A stretch of DNA of 12,429 bases from an uncultured Prevotella sp. (GTDB taxonomy: Bacteria > Bacteroidota > Bacteroidia > Bacteroidales > Bacteroidaceae): NCBI GenBank assembly GCA_900772835.1, contig CAAGSA010000014.1, positions 1 to 12,429 on the forward strand, in the 5' to 3' direction. Shown piece after piece: positions 7,208 through 12,429 of this stretch. Every line of letters starts with the position of its first letter. Position 1 is the stretch's first letter. Both the position numbers and the translations under genes were made by a program. Under the pieces are notes generated by a model. It was not told where the DNA came from and did not search any database. It saw only the letters and a program-made list of their open reading frames with translations.

Positions 7208-7241
7208 AAAAAGGGGAACCAACCTCGCGGCCGATTCCCCT
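7208..7241 (-). terminator. Minus-strand intrinsic terminator with GCGA tetraloop
   Basis: Transcribed from the minus strand, 7241-7229 and 7224-7212 form an uninterrupted 13-bp stem (ten Watson-Crick and three G-U pairs) closed by a GCGA loop of the GNRA class at 7228-7225. The last stem base starts a run of five U (7212-7208). It begins 39 nt after the stop of the lpxA-like gene and should end the efflux/acyltransferase transcription unit. On the plus strand the G-U pairs become C·A mismatches, so the structure favours minus-strand transcripts. Confidence 0.85.
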
Positions 7242-7279
7242 CCAAAAACCATGCTATGAAAAAAATATTAGGTATGATT

Positions 7280-8053
7280 CTAAATCTTGCTTATTATTCC
7301 AATCTTGGTGCTCTCAAGGAAGGAAACGATAGAGTCGACTTCCTTGCCGGCAGGCACCTGCTCCTTGATCTGGTTGATGGCATCGAAGACGCTTGTCTGT
7401 CCGTGGAACACGAGGCGGTAGGCATTGGCGATGTGGCCAACAACCTTCTGCTCCGTGCCGGAGTTCCGGAGCAGCGTCTCGTTCACGCCGCCGTAACGGA
7501 CAGGGTTGTCTGTAGCCACAATGAACGGAGGAACATCCTTGCTTATGCGAACACCACCAGTGACCATAGACGCACCACCAATACGTACATTGGCATTGAC
7601 GATGACTCCAGAAGAGAAAATCACCGCACTATGTACTTCACAATCACCGGCAATCTTCGTTCCATAGCCAAATGTACAGTAGTCGTCCACCTTCGTATCA
7701 TGAGAGATATGCACGCCCTCCATAAAGAAGTTGCGGTTGCCGATGCGGGTCTCGCCGTCCTTAAACGTGGCACGGTTGATAACAACATTCTCACGGAAGA
7801 TGTTCTCATCGCCAATGACAAGTGTTGTCTCGTCACCATTGAAGTTGAAGTCCTGGGGCTCGGCACCAAGTACAGTATTCTGATAAACCTTGTTACCCTT
7901 GCCCATTCGGGTGCCCTTCATAATGCTTACGTAAGGGAAGATAACGCAATCGTCACCGATAACGACATCATCCTCGATATAAGCGAACGGATAGATTGTT
8001 ACGTTCTTTCCAATCTTTGCTCCCGGAGCTATATATGCTTTTTCACTTATCAT
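7280..8053 (-). CDS. LpxA-like acyl-ACP:UDP-sugar O-acyltransferase (left-handed beta-helix)
   Basis: 257-residue hexapeptide-repeat acyltransferase, close to E. coli LpxA (262). Isoleucine/valine-rich repeats such as APGAKIGKNVTIYPFAYI run from 9 to about 170. A helical C-terminal region follows, with IANAYRLVF (208-216) matching the LpxA helix. LpxA acylates the 3-OH of UDP-GlcNAc in the cytoplasm to begin lipid A synthesis. His115 and catalytic His118 in GVHISHD are kept. By alignment from memory of E. coli LpxA, Lys76 is Asn70, His144 is Asp137 and His160 is Asn153, all unlike the classical enzyme. It may therefore be a specialised paralogue acting on another UDP-sugar or acyl chain rather than the housekeeping LpxA, which in Bacteroidetes usually lies near lpxC-fabZ. 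It follows the efflux outer-membrane gene by 76 nt on the same strand and ends at a terminator. Confidence 0.8.
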   Translation of the reverse strand: MISEKAYIAPGAKIGKNVTIYPFAYIEDDVVIGDDCVIFPYVSIMKGTRMGKGNKVYQNTVLGAEPQDFNFNGDETTLVIGDENIFRENVVINRATFKDGETRIGNRNFFMEGVHISHDTKVDDYCTFGYGTKIAGDCEVHSAVIFSSGVIVNANVRIGGASMVTGGVRISKDVPPFIVATDNPVRYGGVNETLLRNSGTEQKVVGHIANAYRLVFHGQTSVFDAINQIKEQVPAGKEVDSIVSFLESTKIGIISKI

Positions 8054-8085
8054 AATTTTGAATTTAATGTTTAGAGTTCAGAACA

Positions 8086-8099
8086 AAGGATATATCCTT
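8086..8099. repeat. 14-bp perfect palindrome between outer-membrane factor and lpxA-like gene
   Basis: AAGGATATATCCTT is a perfect palindrome within the 76-nt spacer, 33 nt upstream of the start of the lpxA-like gene. It could be an operator for a dimeric regulator or a small RNA hairpin; it lacks a T-tail. The rest of the spacer is AT-rich, and no full -33/-7 promoter pair was found on the minus strand, so read-through from the efflux genes is the simplest model. Confidence 0.45.
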
Positions 8100-8129
8100 A
8101 TCCTCCGTTCCTCATTCTTAATTCTCCAT

Positions 8130-9515
8130 TTAATTTCTTCCTCCACCAAGAGCGTAGTAGAGATTAACTACAGCCTGCATCTTGTAGAAGTCATCTGCCA
8201 CCTTGGAGAGCTGTGCATTGAGAAGGCTCTGCTGTGCTGTGATAACCTCAAGGTAAGTGCTGCTGCCTTCGTTGAAGAGGAGCTTTGTATACTCTACATT
8301 CTTGGTCAGACTCTCCACCTGCTTCTGCTCCAGCTTGCTCTTCTCGTCGGAAGAATTATAAAGCACAAGGGCGTTGCTCACCTCGCTACCTGCCGAGAGC
8401 ACAGCGTTCTGCCATGTGTTGTATGCCTGCTCCTGCTGCGCCTTTGCTACTTTCAAGCCAGCGATGAGCTGTCCGTTGGCGAAGATAGGCTGCACGAGAC
8501 TTCCTATTGCGCTCCAAAGCATCTTGCCCGGATTAACGATACCGCCGCCACCACTGTTGGTGTAAGCCCCTGATCCGCTGATGGTAATGCTCGGATAGAA
8601 ACGGGAACGTGCCTGGTTGGTGTTGTAGAAACACTGTGCAAGACTCATCTCTGCATAATGCACGTCCGGACGGTTGCTCAGGAGCTGTATGCCGATACCT
8701 GTGGAGAATTCCGAAGGCAGCGACTGGTTCTCAAGCTTGCCGCGACTGATGGTCTGTGCCGGCTGACCGAGCAGCAGGGAGAGAGAGTTCTCCATTTCAC
8801 GAATCTGACGCTTCAGGTCGGCAGCCTGTGCCTGCACAGAATAGTAGTTGGACTCTGCACTCTGCACGCCGGTCTCCTTTACACGTCCCAACTCTTTCTG
8901 CAGTTTCATGATGTCCCATGTTTCCTTCGTAAGGGTTTGCATGTTGTCAACAATCTCCAACTGCTTGTCAAGCATCATCAGCGTGTAATACATGTTGGCG
9001 ATGTTGGAAATCAGCTTGGTCTGCACCACGAGCTGATAGTCTTTCGTGGCGAGCAGCGACATCTGTGCGCTGCGCTTTACATTGAGCAGGTTGCCAAAGA
9101 GGTCTATGCTCCAGCTTGCCTGCACTGGCAGAGAATATGTCTTTGTAGCCTTGTTGCCGTCCCACGAAGAGATTACTCCCTGCGGAGAGAAAGTGAATGA
9201 AGGGACGAAGGCGAGTTTAGCCACCTCAAGTTGCGCCTCCACCATCTTCACGTTGAGTGCAGCGTTAAGCATATTGGTGTTGTGGGCAAGTCCCTGCTCT
9301 ATGAGCGACTGCAGCTGTGGGTCAGTGAAGACACTACGCCAAGGCAGGTTGCCGAAGCTCGTGGTATCGCTGACTGCAAGCGTGTCGGCAACTGATGCAG
9401 AATCACGCACCAGTCCTTTCACGTTCACATCCGGACGCTCGTATTTGCTGTATATTCCGCAGCTGCCAAGAAGTAATCCGGCAGAAGCGAAAGCTATTAT
9501 ACTTTTAATCTTCAT
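8130..9515 (-). CDS. Efflux outer-membrane factor lipoprotein (TolC/OprM, NodT type)
   Basis: Outer-membrane channel subunit of a tripartite RND efflux pump, 461 residues, the usual size for OprM-type lipoproteins. The signal peptide (1-18) ends in the lipobox LLLGSC (14-19), with Cys19 as the lipidated residue. LPWRSVFTDPQLQSLIEQGL (57-76) is the conserved opening of the family's first half. Two outer-membrane-efflux-protein repeats follow: one from about 60 to 250 with long coiled helices, the second from about 275 to 455 with SNRPDVHYAEMSLAQ near its start. These repeats build the beta-barrel and alpha-tunnel as a trimer. The ATG at 9515 is chosen because it gives an intact signal peptide; AAGG about 9 nt upstream is a weak ribosome binding site. 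It lies 76 nt downstream of the RND gene, with a hairpin between, in the common adaptor-RND-outer membrane order. Confidence 0.93.
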   Translation of the reverse strand: MKIKSIIAFASAGLLLGSCGIYSKYERPDVNVKGLVRDSASVADTLAVSDTTSFGNLPWRSVFTDPQLQSLIEQGLAHNTNMLNAALNVKMVEAQLEVAKLAFVPSFTFSPQGVISSWDGNKATKTYSLPVQASWSIDLFGNLLNVKRSAQMSLLATKDYQLVVQTKLISNIANMYYTLMMLDKQLEIVDNMQTLTKETWDIMKLQKELGRVKETGVQSAESNYYSVQAQAADLKRQIREMENSLSLLLGQPAQTISRGKLENQSLPSEFSTGIGIQLLSNRPDVHYAEMSLAQCFYNTNQARSRFYPSITISGSGAYTNSGGGGIVNPGKMLWSAIGSLVQPIFANGQLIAGLKVAKAQQEQAYNTWQNAVLSAGSEVSNALVLYNSSDEKSKLEQKQVESLTKNVEYTKLLFNEGSSTYLEVITAQQSLLNAQLSKVADDFYKMQAVVNLYYALGGGRN

Positions 9516-9542
9516 ATAAGTACCTTATTTGTTATATATCCA

Positions 9543-9579
9543 AGTCTTCGGGAGTCGTTACGACGAACTCCCGAAGACT
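9543..9579. repeat. Perfect 13-bp hairpin between RND and outer-membrane-factor genes
   Basis: Arms 9543-9555 and 9567-9579 are perfect inverted copies (AGTCTTCGGGAGT and its complement). The 11-nt loop can add three more pairs (CGT/ACG) with one bulged base and a four-base loop. On the minus-strand transcript it sits just after the RND stop (9592) and about 28 nt before the outer-membrane-factor start. What follows is TGGATATATAAC, not a U-run, so it is unlikely to be a complete terminator. An intercistronic mRNA-stability or attenuation element fits better. Confidence 0.75.
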
Positions 9580-9591
9580 GGAAGTTACTTT

Positions 9592-12429
9592 TTATTTCTT
9601 TGAGCTTTTGTCTATCTGCTCCTGCAATGCTCCTGCCACGTAAGGGTTGGTGTACTGCTTGACCTCTGAGTCAACATCAGCATTGTCGTCCTCAAATTCA
9701 AGAGGCTTAACCTTCTCCTGAAGTGTCTGGAAGATGTAGAACAAAGCCGGAACGACCATAATCTGGCAGAGCATACCGATAAGCATACCGCCTACAGCTG
9801 CCGCACCAAGAGTCATGTTTCCGTTGTAACCTACGCCCCAAGGCATCAGGAGTGGCAACAGACCGATAATCATAGCCAACGAAGTCATGAGGATAGGACG
9901 CAGACGGGCTGACGCTCCGAGCACTGCCGACCAAGAGATAGCCATACCCGTGCGGCGACGCTCAAGGGCGAACTGTACGATAAGGATGGCATTCTTTGCC
10001 AAAAGTCCCATCAACATAATCAACGCAATCTGCATATAGATATCGTTGTTCTTTCCGAACAGGTTGGTGAAGATGAACGCACCGGCAAGACCGAACGGAA
10101 TAGAGAGGATAACTGACAGCGGCAGGATGTATGACTCATACTGTGCTGAAAGAATCAGATATACGAAGGTGAGACAGAGCACGAAGATGATTGCAGTGGA
10201 GTTGCTTGACTCCTGCTCCGTACGTGTCAGACCGGAGAACTCGTATGTGTAGCCTGCCGGCAGCGTGGTCTTTGCCACTTCTGCCATGGCGTTGATGGCG
10301 TCTCCAGTAGAGTAGCCCTCTGCTGCAGAGGCGTTCACGTTGATAGACGTGAAGAGGTTGAAACGGTCTATCTCCTGCGGGCCGTATACGCGGCTCAGGT
10401 TGACATACTCATTGATAGGAGCCATCTCGCCTGATGACGTGCGAACATATATATTATCAAGACTCTTCAAATCAGCACGGTCTTCAGGAGAAGACTGGAT
10501 ATATACACGATATAGCTTACCGTATGAGTTGAAGTTACTTGCATACATACCTCCGTAGTAGCCCTGCATGGTGGAAAGTACAGAACTTGGGTCGATACCG
10601 CTCTGCTTACACTTAGCCACATCGATATCTATCTTATACTGCGGATACTTGGTGTTGTATGATGTCATGGCGTTTGAAATCTCCGGACGCTTGTTCAGCT
10701 CGCCGATAAACTTCTGGGTAACGTCAAAGAACTTATTCACATCACCACCCGTGCGGTCCTGCATAGAGAAGGTCATACCGTTTGTTGCAGAGAATCCCTG
10801 CACCATAGGCGGCTGGAAGGCAAGAATCTGAGCTCCCTTAATGGCTGCCGTCTGCTTGTATATCATACCGAGCACCATACCCGAACCGAGGTTGTGTACG
10901 CCGATGTACTTCAGCGGTCCCTCCAGCTTCTGGCGCTCCTCGAACGACTTCAGCTTGATGATGAACGTACCCTGGTTGGAACCCTGACCTGCAATGAAGT
11001 TGTAACCCGTAATACGCATACGGCTCTGGATTGCAGGGTTGGTGGCAAGCATACGGTCTACCTGGTCCATAACCTCGTTGGTCTTCTTCATTGAAGTTCC
11101 AGGAGGAGTGGAAACGGTACAGAATACAGTACCTGTATCTTCGTCAGGCACAAGACCTGTCTTTGTGGTTGACATGAGTACTGCCATTACTGCGATACCG
11201 ACAATGACAGCACCTATTGCGATAACCGGACGCTCAACCAAGCGACGCACACCCTTGGTGTACTTAGCCTGCACCTTTCCATAGGCTGCGTTGAACGAAG
11301 CATGGAAACGGTCTACCATCGACATCTTGCGCTCTGAACCGTCCTCGTTCTTAGGCTTCAGCAACATTGCACAAAGCGCAGGAGAAAGAGTCAAGGCGTT
11401 GAGGGCGGAAATGATGATGGAGATGGCCATCGTTATACCGAACTCACGATAGAAGGCTCCTGACGTACCACCCATGAATGACACAGGGATGAACACTGAT
11501 GCCATAACGAGGGTGATGGAGATGATGGCTCCCGAAATCTCATTCATTGCGTCGATAGAGGCTGTCGTTGCCGACTTGTAACCGAGGTCGAGCTTTGCAT
11601 GGACAGCCTCAACTACCACGATGGCATCATCGACCACGATGGCGATGGCAAGCACGAGGGCAGCGAGCGTCAAGAGGTTCAGCGAGAAGCCGAACACATA
11701 GAGGAAGAAGAACGTACCAATCAATGACACCGGCACGGCAATCAATGGGATAAGCGTTGAACGTGTGTCCTGCAAGAAGATGTACACCACGATGAACACG
11801 AGGACGAATGCCTCGAAGAGGGTCTTGATAAGGTCTTCGATTGACGCGAAGAGGAACTCCGTAACGTCCTGCATGATATCGAAGTGGATGCCTGGCGGCA
11901 TTGATGCCTCCTGCTCCTTCAGCAGTTTCTTGATGTTCGTTGCAATCTCTGTAGCATTTGAACCAGCGGTCTGGGTCACCATCATGGTAACGGATGCCTT
12001 ACCGTTGTTCTGTGACTCTACAGAGTATGAGAGTGCTCCCATCTCCACGCGTGCCACATCCTTCACGCGGATTGTCTGTCCGTCCTGAGTTGACTTGATG
12101 ATCATGTCGCCGAACTCCTCTGGAGTCTGCAGACGACCTCTGTAGCGGAAGGTATACTCATACTGATTGTCTGAGGATTCGCCCACGGAACCTGGTGCCG
12201 CCTCGATGTTCTGCTGTGCCAGAACGCCCGTCAGGTCGGTAGGAATCAGTCCGTAGCTCTTCATCTTCACCGGGTCGAGCCATAGACGCATGGTGTAGTC
12301 CTTCTGCGAGAAGCACTGACACTCACCCACACCGTTCACACGCTTGATGGCAGGAACGACGTTGATGTTGGCGTAGTTGGTGAGGAACTTGTCGTCGTAG
12401 CGGTCATCATCGGCTGTAAGACCGAAGAG
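9592..12429 (-). CDS. RND multidrug efflux transporter (HAE1/AcrB type), N-terminus beyond window
   Basis: Inner-membrane proton-driven pump subunit. 945 codons are visible and the reading frame stays open to the right window edge, so about 140 N-terminal residues are missing by comparison with AcrB. A GTG at 12339 is internal, not a start. The first visible part (…KFLTNYANINVVPAIKRVNG) belongs to the porter domain, and MRLWLDP follows. The TM4 proton-relay pair is present as VVDDAIVVVE (Asp267/268 of the visible part, AcrB Asp407/408). The TM10 lysine is in LLAKNAILIV (Lys812, AcrB Lys940), and RLRPILMTS follows. Two six-helix membrane halves and a second large periplasmic loop (about 420-735) are seen. 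The C-terminal tail is acidic and hydrophilic. No key residue is lost, so the pump should be active. Substrate cannot be deduced. The adaptor gene is expected immediately upstream, beyond 12429. Confidence 0.95.
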   Translation of the reverse strand, partial: LFGLTADDDRYDDKFLTNYANINVVPAIKRVNGVGECQCFSQKDYTMRLWLDPVKMKSYGLIPTDLTGVLAQQNIEAAPGSVGESSDNQYEYTFRYRGRLQTPEEFGDMIIKSTQDGQTIRVKDVARVEMGALSYSVESQNNGKASVTMMVTQTAGSNATEIATNIKKLLKEQEASMPPGIHFDIMQDVTEFLFASIEDLIKTLFEAFVLVFIVVYIFLQDTRSTLIPLIAVPVSLIGTFFFLYVFGFSLNLLTLAALVLAIAIVVDDAIVVVEAVHAKLDLGYKSATTASIDAMNEISGAIISITLVMASVFIPVSFMGGTSGAFYREFGITMAISIIISALNALTLSPALCAMLLKPKNEDGSERKMSMVDRFHASFNAAYGKVQAKYTKGVRRLVERPVIAIGAVIVGIAVMAVLMSTTKTGLVPDEDTGTVFCTVSTPPGTSMKKTNEVMDQVDRMLATNPAIQSRMRITGYNFIAGQGSNQGTFIIKLKSFEERQKLEGPLKYIGVHNLGSGMVLGMIYKQTAAIKGAQILAFQPPMVQGFSATNGMTFSMQDRTGGDVNKFFDVTQKFIGELNKRPEISNAMTSYNTKYPQYKIDIDVAKCKQSGIDPSSVLSTMQGYYGGMYASNFNSYGKLYRVYIQSSPEDRADLKSLDNIYVRTSSGEMAPINEYVNLSRVYGPQEIDRFNLFTSINVNASAAEGYSTGDAINAMAEVAKTTLPAGYTYEFSGLTRTEQESSNSTAIIFVLCLTFVYLILSAQYESYILPLSVILSIPFGLAGAFIFTNLFGKNNDIYMQIALIMLMGLLAKNAILIVQFALERRRTGMAISWSAVLGASARLRPILMTSLAMIIGLLPLLMPWGVGYNGNMTLGAAAVGGMLIGMLCQIMVVPALFYIFQTLQEKVKPLEFEDDNADVDSEVKQYTNPYVAGALQEQIDKSSKK

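Noticed and set aside
7256..8074. 272-codon plus-strand frame starting with a plausible MKKILG sequence
   Set aside because: It lies antisense to the lpxA-like gene and ends in a hydrophobic, patternless tail. Its ATG falls in the terminator and 3'-flank region of the minus-strand gene, which has clear hexapeptide repeats.
12250..12339. GTG at 12339 as the start of the RND transporter
   Set aside because: The frame continues open to 12429, and the upstream codons encode conserved porter-domain sequence, so the gene is cut by the window edge.

Overview
The window looks like chromosomal DNA from a Bacteroidales bacterium, most likely a Prevotella-type organism. The evidence is protein similarity recognised by eye, the Bacteroidetes -33/-7 promoter pattern (TTTG, then 19-21 nt, then TAnnTTTG) in front of the tRNA, partial matches to it before rhaB and ddh, start codons with almost no Shine-Dalgarno signal, and the lipoprotein form of the efflux outer-membrane factor. 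No transposase, integrase, phage gene or CRISPR array was found.

Layout, left to right. A tRNA-Val(UAC) on the minus strand is cut by the left edge and has its own consensus-like promoter. A plus-strand L-rhamnose cluster follows: rhamnulokinase (rhaB), rhamnose isomerase (rhaA) and the RhaT-type L-rhamnose permease. A 209-nt GC-rich, hairpin-bearing spacer separates rhaA from rhaT, and a strong intrinsic terminator closes the cluster. Next, also on the plus strand, come meso-diaminopimelate dehydrogenase (ddh) and O-acetylhomoserine sulfhydrylase (metY). These are two enzymes of aspartate-derived amino-acid synthesis, and both incorporate an inorganic nutrient (ammonium or sulfide). A 413-nt convergent intergenic region holds a long imperfect hairpin, a stretch I cannot explain, and a minus-strand terminator with a GCGA tetraloop.

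The right part is on the minus strand, transcribed right to left. It starts with an RND (HAE1-type) efflux transporter whose N-terminus lies beyond the window. Then come a TolC/OprM-like outer-membrane lipoprotein and an LpxA-like left-handed beta-helix acyltransferase. The adaptor (membrane fusion protein) is expected just beyond position 12429. The RND and outer-membrane-factor genes are separated by a perfect 13-bp hairpin, and the outer-membrane-factor and acyltransferase genes by a spacer with a 14-bp palindrome.

How the genes work together. RhaT imports L-rhamnose, RhaA converts it to L-rhamnulose and RhaB phosphorylates it; the rhamnulose-1-phosphate aldolase and a rhamnose regulator are not in the window. 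Ddh supplies meso-DAP for peptidoglycan and lysine, and MetY supplies homocysteine for methionine. The efflux genes form two thirds of a tripartite pump, with an envelope-lipid acyltransferase homologue at the end of the apparent transcription unit. That homologue keeps the catalytic His but lacks several other LpxA signature residues, which makes it the most interesting gene here. I saw no clearly new multi-gene system; most of the window is ordinary core metabolism and efflux.
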